Shown in pieces: positions 31,509 through 41,512 of a stretch of DNA of 44,166 nucleotides. Location: assembly GCA_002085465.1 (NCBI GenBank), contig NBML01000008.1, positions 1-44,166 on the forward strand. The letters are read 5' to 3'. Positions within the stretch are counted from its first letter, which is position 1. Each line of letters starts with the position of its first letter. The position numbers were made by a program, and so were the translations under genes. The notes beneath the pieces were generated by a model, which was given only the letters and a program-made list of their open reading frames with translations, made no database searches and had not been told where the DNA came from. The stretch is from Desulfobacteraceae bacterium 4572_89 (lineage in GTDB: Bacteria > Desulfobacterota > Desulfobacteria > Desulfobacterales > Desulfobacteraceae).

Positions 31509-34500
31509 TTGCTCTACATGATCAAAAGCAATAGAATGGAATCACTCATGGATGCCCTGGTTGCAGTCCTTGAGGATGTGCCTGATGATCCAATTACTCC
31601 TGAATGGATCGGCATCCAGTCCAGGGGAATGAAACAATGGATTTCAACCCAGGTGGCCAAGAAATTCGGGATCTGTGCCAACCTGTCTTTTTTGTTTCCC
31701 AGGCAGATCCTGGAGCAGGTTTTTTCAAGTTTTGAAACAGAACAACTGCCTGGGTTTTCTGAAGATGTATTGATGTGGTCAATCATGGGCAATATTCTTA
31801 AAAAGAATCCCCTGGACCCTTCAATTCCCAGAAGTTCTGGTTTTACCGGTAAATCTGAAACCTGTTTTTCAGATCTTGAAAATTATATCCAGGGTGATGA
31901 ATCCGGCCGCAAGCTTTTTCAATTATCCATGAAAATTGCCAGGGTCTTTGATGATTATCAGATTTACCGTCCCGATATGCTGCTGGCATGGGAAAAGACT
32001 GATGGGAAGGCAGTCTTTAAAGATCCTGTAATGGCCTGGCAATCAATGCTATGGAACAAGATAAACCATAGCCAGAGCAATATGGCCTTCCAAATGGATG
32101 AATTTCTCAAACAGGCAGCCATGGCCAGGGCAGGGCAGGGGAAGCCAGGAAATTTGCCTGGACGAATCTGTCTTTTCGGGGTATCAGCAATGCCTGCCAG
32201 ATTTCTGGACATTTTTGCATCCCTGGCCTATTTCGTAGATATTTATTTATTTTTACTTACACCGTCCAATCAGTTTTTCTTTGATATCAAATCAAAAAAA
32301 CAAATGGAAAAGATTGCCCTGGACAACTCTGGCAGTATTAATCCGGATCAGGCCTATTATGAAATTGCCAACCCGCTTTTGGCATCCCTTGGTCTTTCAG
32401 GCAGGGAGTTTCACAATGCCCTGGAAGAGTTTGATTACCATGAACCTTTTGGGGATTTGTTCCAGGATCCCATGGATAGCTCAAAGACCATGCTTTCAGT
32501 TCTGCAGTCTGATGTACTGAACATGGTGGATCGAAGTCCTGGTATGGAAAGTTTACCCATTGAAGTGTCGGAAAAAGACAGCTCCATATGCATCCATGCA
32601 TGCCATTCCCCAATGAGGGAAGCCCAGGTGCTCAAAGATCTTCTTTTGGATGCCTTTGAGAGTAGTCCTGATCTTTGTCCCCATGATGTTATTGTGATGA
32701 TGCCTGATATCGAGACCTATGCCCCCTATGTGGAAGCGGTATTTTCAAGGGAACATAAAATTCCATTTTCCATTTCCGATAGAAGAAAAAAATCCGAATC
32801 CCTCACAATGGAAGCTTTTTTAAAGATTCTTCAACTCAAAAATTCCCGGCTTGAAAAGGCCAGGGTATTGGAACTTCTGCTTTTTCCTGCAATTTCAGCC
32901 AAATTTGATATTTCAAGTAAAGACCTGGTGATCATTGAAGAGAAGCTCAGGGATGCAGGGGTGTTATGGGGCAGGGACTCTAAGCATCGCAGGGACATTA
33001 CGGGTACAGGGTTTAAGGAAAACACCTGGATGTTTGGGTTCCAGCGTTTGTTTATGGGGTATGCTCTGCCAGAGAATGAGGAAAGTCTGGTGGCTAATGT
33101 GCTTCCCTGTGATGCCTTTGAAGGGCTGGAAGCAGATCTCCTGGGTAAATTTGCACATTTTTGCCATACACTTTTTGACAGGCTCAGGGATTTTGATTCC
33201 AGAAAAAATATTCCAGGGTGGGGTGCATGTTTTAAAAACCTTATCCAGACACTGATGACAAAAGGGGTGGAAAAAAACCATTCCAATGAATCTGATATGG
33301 TTTTTTTGATCAAAACCATGGATGAATTTGTCCTTGAGGGCAGGGAAGCGGGTTTTGACCATGAAATCGATTTTAGCGTTGCGCGGGAAGTTATTGAAAA
33401 AAAATTGGATAAGACCATTTCCCAGGGTAGCTTTCTGGCAGGCAGCCTGACATTTTGCAATCTCATGCCCATGCGGAGTGTTCCTTTTAAAGTTGTGGCC
33501 CTCATGGGCATGGGTGAGACTGGTTTTCCAAGAAAAACCAGAGCATCCAGCTTTGATTTGATTTCAAAATATCCACAAAAAGGAGATAAAAATGAAAGGG
33601 AGGAAGACCGTTATCTATTCCTGGAATCCCTTTTGTCAGCCAGGGATCGTCTTATCATAACCTATACCGGCATGAGCATAAAAGACAATTCCCCCATTCC
33701 ATGCTCCGGAGTAGTTGAGGAACTCAAGGATGCAATTGTCTCAAGTTTTAAATTTCCAAAGGGCTATGTCTGGTCATTTTCCCATCCCCTGCATCCTTTT
33801 AACGAAATTTATTTTAAGCAGACAAATTTTATTGAACCAGGTTTTTTTTCATTTTCCCAGGATCAGTGTAAAATAGCCATTTCCCAGGCAGCAATGGGAA
33901 ATAAAAATCAATCTGAAAATAAAGATAAATCTGAAAATTGTTCAGGGTCTGGTCAGGAAATGTTAGTTCTTGAGCGGGAAAAAGGAAACGAAAATGCTGA
34001 TTTATCCATAACTTTGGCTGATTTGATCTGGTTTTTCAAAAATCCGGTTCAAGCCTTTGTGACAAAGGGGCTCAACCTTTCCTTTCCAAGGCTTGAGGAA
34101 CAGAGCCCTGACAGGGAAGAGTTCCAGGTTTCTGGATTGTCCGGGTATGGCCTTGGCAGCTATTATATGGAAAAAGAACCGGAAAGGGATATATATCCCA
34201 TTGTCAAGGCAGGTGGAAGATTACCCTTTGGAGAAAAAGGCAGAAGTGAATGGAACAGGATCACCCAACTTGCCGATCCTGTCATGGACCTTGCCAATAC
34301 AATTATCCCCTCGGATCCCCTTCCTCCCCTTGTTTTTGATACCAGGGTGCTGGGGCTTGGCATTACAGGACCAATAACTGATATTTACAGGGATGGGCGG
34401 TATGTGACAGGTTTTGGACGGCTGAACCCGGGCCGACTGCTGACCCAATGGATAACTCATCTGTTTTATCAAACCATTGATCAGGATTTGAATCATTCAG

Positions 34501-34967
34501 GTACAGGTACGCAGGATAAATTTTTGAATTCAAAAGAAAATTTCAGTATTGGATCAACCCATATCATTGGTCAGGACCCAAAGAAGAAAGTGCCTGCTGT
34601 TGTCTATGATTTTGCCCCTGTAAAGGATGCATCCCGCTATATTACAGATCTGGTGTCCCTGTACCACAAGGGCCAGACCCAGGTTCTGGCCTTTTTCTGT
34701 GAAACATGCTTTCATCTTGCAGACAGCCTTGGCCGGAAAAATTACGAAGTTACACCGGAAAACCTGGAAAAGGCCTTTCATATATCAAAAAAATTCTGGA
34801 TAGACAGTTTTAGAAATACAGGAGAGGGTCTTGACCGGAATGTTGCCCTGATTTTTGGGAAAAAAGATCCCTTTGACAGTGTTGAGACCATTGTAGCATC
34901 AGGGATTATAGACAATGCCCTTGCAATTTATCAACCCCTTTTAAAACATTTAAATCGTAAATCATGA
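31509..34967 (+). CDS. recC: Exodeoxyribonuclease V gamma subunit (RecC)
   Basis: A 1152-residue RecC, normal length. The start reads L-Y-M-I-K-S-N-R where E. coli has M-L-R-V-Y-H-S-N-R with equal spacing, supporting the TTG at 31509 over ATG 31518. Other features: WIGIQSRGMKQWI, VSAMPARFLDIF, ACHSPMREAQVLKDLL, LRFCNLMPMRSVPFKVV-type block, RVLGLGITGPI. RecC has degenerate helicase and nuclease folds and recognises Chi while holding RecB. AGGGG lies about nine bases before the TTG. It overlaps recB by four bases. A short repeat of N-x-S-E-N occurs around 33900. Confidence 0.93.
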   Translation: MLYMIKSNRMESLMDALVAVLEDVPDDPITPEWIGIQSRGMKQWISTQVAKKFGICANLSFLFPRQILEQVFSSFETEQLPGFSEDVLMWSIMGNILKKNPLDPSIPRSSGFTGKSETCFSDLENYIQGDESGRKLFQLSMKIARVFDDYQIYRPDMLLAWEKTDGKAVFKDPVMAWQSMLWNKINHSQSNMAFQMDEFLKQAAMARAGQGKPGNLPGRICLFGVSAMPARFLDIFASLAYFVDIYLFLLTPSNQFFFDIKSKKQMEKIALDNSGSINPDQAYYEIANPLLASLGLSGREFHNALEEFDYHEPFGDLFQDPMDSSKTMLSVLQSDVLNMVDRSPGMESLPIEVSEKDSSICIHACHSPMREAQVLKDLLLDAFESSPDLCPHDVIVMMPDIETYAPYVEAVFSREHKIPFSISDRRKKSESLTMEAFLKILQLKNSRLEKARVLELLLFPAISAKFDISSKDLVIIEEKLRDAGVLWGRDSKHRRDITGTGFKENTWMFGFQRLFMGYALPENEESLVANVLPCDAFEGLEADLLGKFAHFCHTLFDRLRDFDSRKNIPGWGACFKNLIQTLMTKGVEKNHSNESDMVFLIKTMDEFVLEGREAGFDHEIDFSVAREVIEKKLDKTISQGSFLAGSLTFCNLMPMRSVPFKVVALMGMGETGFPRKTRASSFDLISKYPQKGDKNEREEDRYLFLESLLSARDRLIITYTGMSIKDNSPIPCSGVVEELKDAIVSSFKFPKGYVWSFSHPLHPFNEIYFKQTNFIEPGFFSFSQDQCKIAISQAAMGNKNQSENKDKSENCSGSGQEMLVLEREKGNENADLSITLADLIWFFKNPVQAFVTKGLNLSFPRLEEQSPDREEFQVSGLSGYGLGSYYMEKEPERDIYPIVKAGGRLPFGEKGRSEWNRITQLADPVMDLANTIIPSDPLPPLVFDTRVLGLGITGPITDIYRDGRYVTGFGRLNPGRLLTQWITHLFYQTIDQDLNHSGTGTQDKFLNSKENFSIGSTHIIGQDPKKKVPAVVYDFAPVKDASRYITDLVSLYHKGQTQVLAFFCETCFHLADSLGRKNYEVTPENLEKAFHISKKFWIDSFRNTGEGLDRNVALIFGKKDPFDSVETIVASGIIDNALAIYQPLLKHLNRKS

Positions 34968-37900
34968 AACCTCTGGACCCTTTTTCACTGGATCTTGAAA
35001 AAATCACCCTTATTGAAGCCAGTGCAGGCACTGGAAAAACCTATACTATCACAACCCTTTTTGCCCGGCTCATAGCCCAGGGGTATTCAATAGAATCCAT
35101 TCTTGTTGTGACCTTTACCGAGGCAGCTGCAGCTGAATTAAAACTTCGTATCCGCAAACGTCTTTCAAGTTTCCTGGCTGATAATACAGGGAATGAAGAT
35201 GAGCTGTCAGCTTTTTTCAATGCCCAGGATGATTCCGGGTTGATCCGGCAGCGCATTGCCTATGCCGTTAGCAGTTTTGACCAGGCCTGCATAATGACCA
35301 TCCATTCTTTTTGCCTTCAGACTTTAAAGGAGAACGCCTTTGAAAGCAGGACAGATTTTGATATTGAGCTCCTTACTGATTCTGCCTGGTTTTTCGACCA
35401 GGTGTGCATGGATTTTTTCATGACCCGGATCAATGATCAGGATTCCCTGTTTTTAAAATATTTAGCTCAAAAGGGCGTGACTCCGGAAAATTTCAAAGTC
35501 ATTTTCAGACCCCTGGTATCAAGAAAAAATATGGATATTATACCTGATACTGCCAGGTTTACAGATGTTTGTGATTCATACAGGGATCTTACACAGAAAA
35601 TTCATTATATTTTGAAAAATCATAAACAGGAGATCATCAGACTCATCCAGGACAATAAAGGTATTGACAAAAGGAGCTATACCAAAAAAAACCTCCCAGC
35701 CTGGCTGGAACGTTCCCTGGAAAAATTTAATGCCCAGGGCAGGGATACCCTCTTTGTTATGACGGAAAAAGGTGACCCCCTTTATAAGTTCACCCGTTCC
35801 AGACTGACTTCCAGAACCAAGGCAGGCCATAATGTTCCAACCCATGAATTATTTAATCTATGTGAAAATCTTCTGGATCTGTCCAGTGTACTGGAAACCA
35901 ATGTCATTTCCCTGAAACTTGAATTTTTCTCATTTTTCAACCAGGAACTTGATAAAATAAAACTCACCCTTGGGGCCTGCTTTTTTGACGATCTCATCAA
36001 TGATCTTGCTTCGGCACTGGAAGGTCCAGGACAGGATCAGCTTAAAGCTGCAGTCCATGAAAAATTTAAGGCCTGTCTTATTGATGAGTTTCAGGATACA
36101 GACCCTGCCCAATACGGGATTTTTTCCAGACTTTTTGCTTCTTCTGAAGTTTCTGAAAAAAAAATGCCGTTTTTTATGATCGGCGATCCCAAACAAGCCA
36201 TTTACGGATTCAGGGGCGGGGATATTTTTGCCTACCTTTTTGCCTGCAAAGAAAGTGACCAGATATTTACCCTGGAACAAAATTACAGGTCTGCCCCCCT
36301 GCTTGTGGAGGCAGTTAATAATATTTTTTGCCTGGGCCCCAATCCCTTTTTGTTTAAGGAGATAGAGTTTACAAGGGTTGGAACGCCAAAAACAGCTGTT
36401 AACAGGCTTATTGAAAAGGAACTGCCTGTTCAACCCCTTAAATTTACCTTTGTTGAAAGGAAAAATTTCCCTTTGGATCGCCAGGGATATATAAAAAAAG
36501 AGGATGCCTTGAAAGCTATCCCCAAAATTCTGGCCCTGGAAATTTTATCAACCCTGAATTCCAAATTCAGGCTTTTACTTGAAAAAGGGGATGAAGAAGA
36601 GAACATTGTCGTGAATCCAGGTGATATGGCAGTGCTGGTAAGGACCAATGACCAGGCAGAACATATTCATCAGGCCCTGACTGATTTGAATATTCCTTCC
36701 TACTTGTTAAAAACCGGTTCTGTTTTTGACTCCAGGGAAGCAATTGAACTCCATGATATTCTTCTGGCTGTATATGAACCAGATCATTTTGGACTACTAA
36801 AGGCTGCCCTGTCATCTTCGGTTTTTGGATTTTCCTTGGGCATGCTGGCAGATCTTGACCAGGACGAAGAAACTCTGTGGCGCTGGCAAGATCAATTTCG
36901 TGAATATAAAGATACCTGGGAACAAAAAGGTTTTGTATCAATGATCATGGATTTGTTCCATTGTGACCAGGGGGTAGTAAGAGTATCATCAGAATTGAGC
37001 GAGAGGGTTCTCACTAATTTTTACCATTTGATCGAACTGGTATCCCAGGCGGCCCAGCATCAATCTTTGTCCATGTTTTATCTTATAAAATGGTATAAGG
37101 CTCAGCTTTTTAAGGAATCCCGGGAAGAAGGGGCTGATGAACTCAGGCTGGAAAGCGATAAAAAAGCCGTTGCCATAGTTACCATTCATAAAAGCAAGGG
37201 ACTTGAATATCCAATGGTTTATCTTCCCTATCTATGGGCAGGGGGCCGGAAAATTAAAGCAGATGATCCAATACTGTTCCATGATCCAGACATGGATTAC
37301 AGGCTGAGACTGGATCTTGGTTCATCAGACAGGGAAAGGGCAGTGGCTCTCAGGGAGCTGGAAGAAACAGCAGAGGAAAAAAGGCTGCTCTATGTTGCCC
37401 TGACCCGGGCTTCTGCCATGTGTTGTATTCTCTGGGGCGGGTTTTCCTCGGTTGGCAATTCTGCCCTGGGCAGTCTGCTCCATCCCAAAGGTTGTATTTC
37501 TGATACAATTATGCTGCAGAACCTGGACAGGCTTACCATACCAATGGATTCAATATTTTCAGGCTCCTGTGAAGAGTCATCTGTAAAAGTAAACCTCTTT
37601 ACCCCCTGGGAGTCTGATGAAAAATATATCCCACCAGAACAGACCGGGACCGACCTGGGTGCACGATACTTTCAAAGACAAATTACTCCTGATTGGCAGA
37701 TATCAAGCTTTTCTTCAATCATAACAGCCGGATCCTGGTTGCAGCCTGAGACTGTAATATCAGAGAATGTAGCACCTGAGGATCTATCAATTGATAATAT
37801 AAAAATTGATGGATTGTCAAAAAATCAAGATCCTTTGAACCTTGAGATTTGTTTAAAAGATTTTCCCAAAGGAGCCGGGGCTGGAGATTTTTTTCATGCC

Positions 37901-38590
37901 GTGTTTGAGGACCTTGATTTTACTGATCCCAATTTTATGGGTTTGGATTCAGTGGCAATATTGGTAAAAGAAAATTTGTCCAAATTTGGATTTACAGATA
38001 CTAACCTGGCTAAACCTGTCACAACAGCTGTCAAAGAAATACTTGCCACCAGCCTTGTAACAGACACAGGGGAAAAATTCCGTCTTCAGGATATTCAAAT
38101 GGACCAGCGGTTTACGGAACTGGAATTTTTTTTTAATGTACCATCCTTTGATATTGCTTCAATGGGAGATCTGTTTGCCGGGGAACCAGGTGGAGATACC
38201 TATGCGAGAAGGATTATAAACCTTGGGACCAGCAGTTTTAAGGGGTTTATTAAAGGGTTTATAGATCTTGTGATAAGGCACCGGGGAAAGTGGTATATAA
38301 TTGATTATAAATCAAATTTTCTCGGAGAATTTTATGGAGACTATGGGCAGACTGCCATGAAAGAAGCCATGGAAACCCATCATTATATCCTTCAATACCA
38401 TTTATATTTGACAGCCCTTCACAGGTATCTTTCCCTGCGCTTAAAAAACTATTCATATGACAGGGATTTTGGCGGGGTATTTTATCTCTTTATACGGGGA
38501 ATGAAGCCAGGGCAGCCCCAGGGGATTTTTTTTCACCGTCCTGAAAAGAATTTCCTAAGCAAATTTATGACAACCCTGGGATCAAAATAA
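34964..38590 (+). CDS. recB: Exodeoxyribonuclease V beta subunit (RecB)
   Basis: A 1208-residue RecB with both expected halves. Helicase motifs: Walker A ASAGTGKTYTI near residue 20, TFTEAAAAELK, IDEFQDTDPAQY, GDPKQAIYGFRGGD, VTIHKSKGLEYPMV, and VALTRA. The C-terminal nuclease contains AGDFFHAVFE (metal His), GFIKGFIDLV and the catalytic DYKSN. It unwinds and degrades double-strand ends and loads RecA. The ATG overlaps the recC stop as ATGA. No recD follows; the next gene is on the other strand, so RecD is encoded elsewhere or absent. Confidence 0.95.
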   Translation: MKPLDPFSLDLEKITLIEASAGTGKTYTITTLFARLIAQGYSIESILVVTFTEAAAAELKLRIRKRLSSFLADNTGNEDELSAFFNAQDDSGLIRQRIAYAVSSFDQACIMTIHSFCLQTLKENAFESRTDFDIELLTDSAWFFDQVCMDFFMTRINDQDSLFLKYLAQKGVTPENFKVIFRPLVSRKNMDIIPDTARFTDVCDSYRDLTQKIHYILKNHKQEIIRLIQDNKGIDKRSYTKKNLPAWLERSLEKFNAQGRDTLFVMTEKGDPLYKFTRSRLTSRTKAGHNVPTHELFNLCENLLDLSSVLETNVISLKLEFFSFFNQELDKIKLTLGACFFDDLINDLASALEGPGQDQLKAAVHEKFKACLIDEFQDTDPAQYGIFSRLFASSEVSEKKMPFFMIGDPKQAIYGFRGGDIFAYLFACKESDQIFTLEQNYRSAPLLVEAVNNIFCLGPNPFLFKEIEFTRVGTPKTAVNRLIEKELPVQPLKFTFVERKNFPLDRQGYIKKEDALKAIPKILALEILSTLNSKFRLLLEKGDEEENIVVNPGDMAVLVRTNDQAEHIHQALTDLNIPSYLLKTGSVFDSREAIELHDILLAVYEPDHFGLLKAALSSSVFGFSLGMLADLDQDEETLWRWQDQFREYKDTWEQKGFVSMIMDLFHCDQGVVRVSSELSERVLTNFYHLIELVSQAAQHQSLSMFYLIKWYKAQLFKESREEGADELRLESDKKAVAIVTIHKSKGLEYPMVYLPYLWAGGRKIKADDPILFHDPDMDYRLRLDLGSSDRERAVALRELEETAEEKRLLYVALTRASAMCCILWGGFSSVGNSALGSLLHPKGCISDTIMLQNLDRLTIPMDSIFSGSCEESSVKVNLFTPWESDEKYIPPEQTGTDLGARYFQRQITPDWQISSFSSIITAGSWLQPETVISENVAPEDLSIDNIKIDGLSKNQDPLNLEICLKDFPKGAGAGDFFHAVFEDLDFTDPNFMGLDSVAILVKENLSKFGFTDTNLAKPVTTAVKEILATSLVTDTGEKFRLQDIQMDQRFTELEFFFNVPSFDIASMGDLFAGEPGGDTYARRIINLGTSSFKGFIKGFIDLVIRHRGKWYIIDYKSNFLGEFYGDYGQTAMKEAMETHHYILQYHLYLTALHRYLSLRLKNYSYDRDFGGVFYLFIRGMKPGQPQGIFFHRPEKNFLSKFMTTLGSK

Positions 38591-38747
38591 TAAAATTCAT
38601 TTAATGATTATATTTGACAGCATGGGAATGTATAGATAATGGAAGACTCATAGGGGTAGTATATATTTCAGACGTATATTATCATTTCTTTTCCTGACTA
38701 AACAGTTGACAGAATAAAAAATTGACATCAGTGATAGAATTTTTTTG

Positions 38748-38788
38748 AAAAGGACAGGAGACATGGGTAATTGTCTCCTGCCCTTTTT
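38748..38788. terminator. Bidirectional terminator between recB and the selenoprotein
   Basis: CAGGAGACA (38755-38763) pairs with TGTCTCCTG (38772-38780); AAAAGG and CCTTTT extend it past one mismatch, with T-runs on both sides. It ends recCB and, on minus, the Fe-S oxidoreductase. Confidence 0.88.
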
Positions 38789-38793
38789 ATTGT

Positions 38794-40116
38794 TTACATG
38801 GCAGATTCCGGGTGGAACACATTAACCTCCTTGAGATCATCCCCCAGATATTCCCTTTCATTGGGTCCAAGAATACCCAATGAAAGACAAATCAGAGTCC
38901 ACATGTGCACCACAGGGTAATTCCCACCATAATGCTCGCTCAGTTCGTGGATCTGGGCATGACAATTATGACAGCCGGCAATACAATAGTCAGCGCCAGT
39001 GGCTTTGATCTGATCATCTTTTATTTTTCCATAGGCAAGACGATCTTCCTTAAATCCTGACTGGAGAAATCCACCACCACCGCCGCAGCAATAATTATTG
39101 GAGCGGTTGGGCTGCATGTCAATAAAGTTTTCCTCTCCCACAACTGACTTGACCACATAGCGCAGATCCTCTGCAATTGGGTCTCCGTAACTTTTTCTGA
39201 CAATCTGGCAGGGGTCCTGGACTGTGAATTTAATTCCCAGGTCCTTATTCCAGTCAGAACTGACTTTCAGCTTTCCTTCCCGTATCCATTTGGCATAGTA
39301 CTCATAAATATTTTTAACTTCAAAATTATGCTCAAGATTATATTTTTTCAGTCCTGCCAGGACTGAGAATGTAACATGACCTCACTCGGTATTGAGAAAG
39401 GTCTTACACCCTAATTTGTTGCAATGGTCTACGGAAGTTTTGGTTACATGTTTCCAGGCTTCATCATCAGCCAGGAACATGCAATAATTTTCTCCGGCCC
39501 ATCCCTTGCTACCATAGGTCCAGTCCACACCCGCCAGGTGAAGAATTTTCCACAGGGGAACCAGCTCATCAGGTTCCGTGACAGGTTCCCTTGAATTCTG
39601 GTTCAAAAAGAACTCAGCCCCTACCTTGTCAATGGGGGCCTGCATTTCCTCGAACTCGGGCTGGCTTTCCTGATATTCTTCAAGCACATCTTCCACAACA
39701 AATTCAAAATCTTCTTCAGTTGTTCCCATGGCAGAGGTGGTATCATTTTTTAAGGCCATGTCACAGGAGCCAAGTATCCCTTTTGGTCTTTCCTCCCTGG
39801 GCCGCAATGCCCTTGCATTAAAAATCAGCTGGGGAATATCAATCTGCATGGGGCAGACATAGATGCATCGCATGCACATGGTACACATCCAGGGCCAGTC
39901 TGAGGCAGCTATTTCTTCATCCATGCCAAAGGCGGCCATTCGTAAAAATTTCCTGGGGTCCATATCGGCAAGACCAGTTGCAGGGCAGCCTGAAGTGCAT
40001 GCACCGCAGGTGAGACAGGCATTCAGGTTGCCCCCTTCTGGTAGCAGTTCTTTCACCTTATCCAGAAAGATGGCATTTTGTTTTTTATAACCAAGCTTTA
40101 TGGCGGTCTCTATCAT
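38794..40116 (-). CDS. HdrB/HdrD-like Fe-S oxidoreductase, predicted selenoprotein (in-frame UGA)
   Basis: A frame of 441 codons with one internal TGA at 39382-39384 (residue 245). The N-terminal part has two [4Fe-4S] motifs, CLTCGACTSGC near residue 34 and CTMCMRCIYVC near 80, as in HdrC/GlpC. The C-terminal part has CCG-domain elements: TVQDPC, NYCCGGGGG and CIAGCHNC, as in HdrB. The TGA falls in LNTE-x-GHV, where the family has C, and the coding likeness continues unbroken after it. A SECIS-like hairpin follows 15 bases downstream. So one protein of about 440 residues containing selenocysteine, in a thiol-disulfide electron-transfer enzyme, is the best reading. AAGGAGGAA precedes ATG 40116. 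A plain nonsense mutation is the alternative. Confidence 0.82.
39348..39366 (-). promoter_or_regulatory. SECIS-like hairpin in the Fe-S oxidoreductase mRNA
   Basis: On minus, TCAGTCCT pairs perfectly with AGGACTGA around the loop GGC. The loop begins 23 bases after the UGA, inside the 16-37 range reported for bacterial SECIS elements, and its first base is G, as required. Confidence 0.72.
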
Positions 40117-40354
40117 TTTCTTTCCTCCTTTAGGGGCCCTGGCAGCAAATCAATCCTCAATCCGTCTTTGTCCTTTTGTTGTTCTTTTTGTCCTGGAGCC
40201 AAAGGCCACGTTATTTTTAATGATACGTAATCGTTCTTTATCTGATTCAGATTACAATTTCAACTTCAAAAGCCACCTTTACCTGATAAAAGCACAATTT
40301 ATGCCAGAGAAATCAACTATCAACGAATAAAATACTTAATTATATTAAATATTT
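40117..40354. other. Upstream region of the selenoprotein gene
   Basis: AT-rich, with the minus-strand promoter presumably here; no gene or clear regulatory motif is supported. Confidence 0.25.
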
Positions 40355-40861
40355 ATGTTTATGGTTTGGTTTTGCTTTCAATGGCGGTCGCAAATTTGCA
40401 ACTATATTTTAAAAAGAAGTGTCAAACCTGCAAACCTGCAAATGGGAAATGTTTTGGATTTTTTAGGTGAAAACATGTTTCTTAAAAAAAACTTAATTTT
40501 AAAGATCCTTTTCTTTAATTTAATAAAAAACTCTTTTCCAGGCCAGAATGATGGGGTACAATCCTGGGTGTTTTTTGACGAATCAGGAATTTCTAATGGA
40601 GTTGGATTTTTTAATAGAGTTGAAATCTTTAATGGAGCAGGAATAGGCTGTTTACCATATGCACAGAAGAACTTTTTTGAAATCTACGGCAGCTTACTTG
40701 GTATTGAACAGGATACCCGGTGCAATTGCCTTGGAGTCTGTCTCCCGGCAAGGAATATTATCTTCAGAATTCATGATATTTCGGCCTGGGATATGGGTGA
40801 TAGAGGTATAGATGCCGGGATTGCCTTTAAAGGGAATGTGATTATAATTTTGGTGTCATAA
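40355..40861 (+). CDS. Doubtful hypothetical open frame
   Basis: A 168-codon open frame; ATGs at 40355 and 40475 are possible. It shows no signal peptide, domain, or helix pattern that I recognise, and is rich in Phe, Asn and Ile; a loosely repeated G-x-x-N-G/R segment occurs near residues 78-95. It lies directly before the TPR gene. No good ribosome site is visible. The opposite strand of the same stretch is broken by stops, so if anything is coded here it is this strand. Treat it as unverified. Confidence 0.3.
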   Translation: MFMVWFCFQWRSQICNYILKRSVKPANLQMGNVLDFLGENMFLKKNLILKILFFNLIKNSFPGQNDGVQSWVFFDESGISNGVGFFNRVEIFNGAGIGCLPYAQKNFFEIYGSLLGIEQDTRCNCLGVCLPARNIIFRIHDISAWDMGDRGIDAGIAFKGNVIIILVS

Positions 40862-40882
40862 ATTTTAAAAATGTGGGGAAAA

Positions 40883-41512
40883 ATGAATAAAAACAAAGAA
40901 AATGAAAATACAGACATGGTTCAAAAACAGACCATGTATATTGCTGTTCTTGTATCAATCACATTGGGCTTCATGATCGGTGCTGCATATACCTCGTTCA
41001 AGCTTGCAGACCAGGGTTCAATGGCCCAGCAGATGCCTAATATGAGTCAGCCAGTTCAAAGTGTCAATTCCCAGAATATGTCAGCTGAAACCGGTGCTAA
41101 GATTTTAACCCTTGAAGAATTTTTAAAGAAAAATCCTGATAATGCAGATGCATGGACAGAGCTTGGAAACCTGTTTTATGACAGCAATCGATTTAGTGAT
41201 TCCATTGAGGCCTATGAAAAATCCTTGGCCCTGGTTCCTGGAAATCCCAATATTCTTACAGACATGGGTGTGATGTACAGAAAAAATAAGCAGCCGGAAA
41301 AAGCAGTTGAGTCATTTGATCAGGCCATTGCAGCTGATACTGCCTTTGAAATTGCAAGGTTCAACAAAGGGGTGGTACTCATGCATGATATGAACGATTT
41401 TGTCGGGGGCATCCAGGCCTGGGAGGAATTGGTAAAAGTAAATCCCATGGCAGCTGCTCCAAATGGTGAACTGGTCAGTTCTTTGGTTGAGAAAATGAAA
41501 CAGCATGAATAA
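40883..41512 (+). CDS. Membrane-anchored tetratricopeptide repeat protein
   Basis: About 209 residues: a single N-terminal membrane helix (MYIAVLVSITLGFMIGAAY), a linker rich in Met, Gln and Ser, and three TPR-like units from about residue 85 (NADAWTELGNLFYDSNRFSDSI, then NILTDMGVMYRKNKQPEKAV, then FEIARFNKGVVLMH). The shape resembles the C-terminal half of CcmH/CycH cytochrome-c-maturation proteins, which fits an organism with multiheme cytochromes, but other TPR proteins look the same. GGGGAAAA lies just upstream of ATG 40883; an earlier ATG at 40871 is possible. Confidence 0.75.
   Translation: MNKNKENENTDMVQKQTMYIAVLVSITLGFMIGAAYTSFKLADQGSMAQQMPNMSQPVQSVNSQNMSAETGAKILTLEEFLKKNPDNADAWTELGNLFYDSNRFSDSIEAYEKSLALVPGNPNILTDMGVMYRKNKQPEKAVESFDQAIAADTAFEIARFNKGVVLMHDMNDFVGGIQAWEELVKVNPMAAAPNGELVSSLVEKMKQHE

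Noticed and set aside
38794..39156. Separate small gene for the C-terminal CCG domain starting at GTG 39156
   Set aside because: The frame continues upstream without stops to the UGA at 39382 and on into the N-terminal half, so this is the 3' part of one gene.
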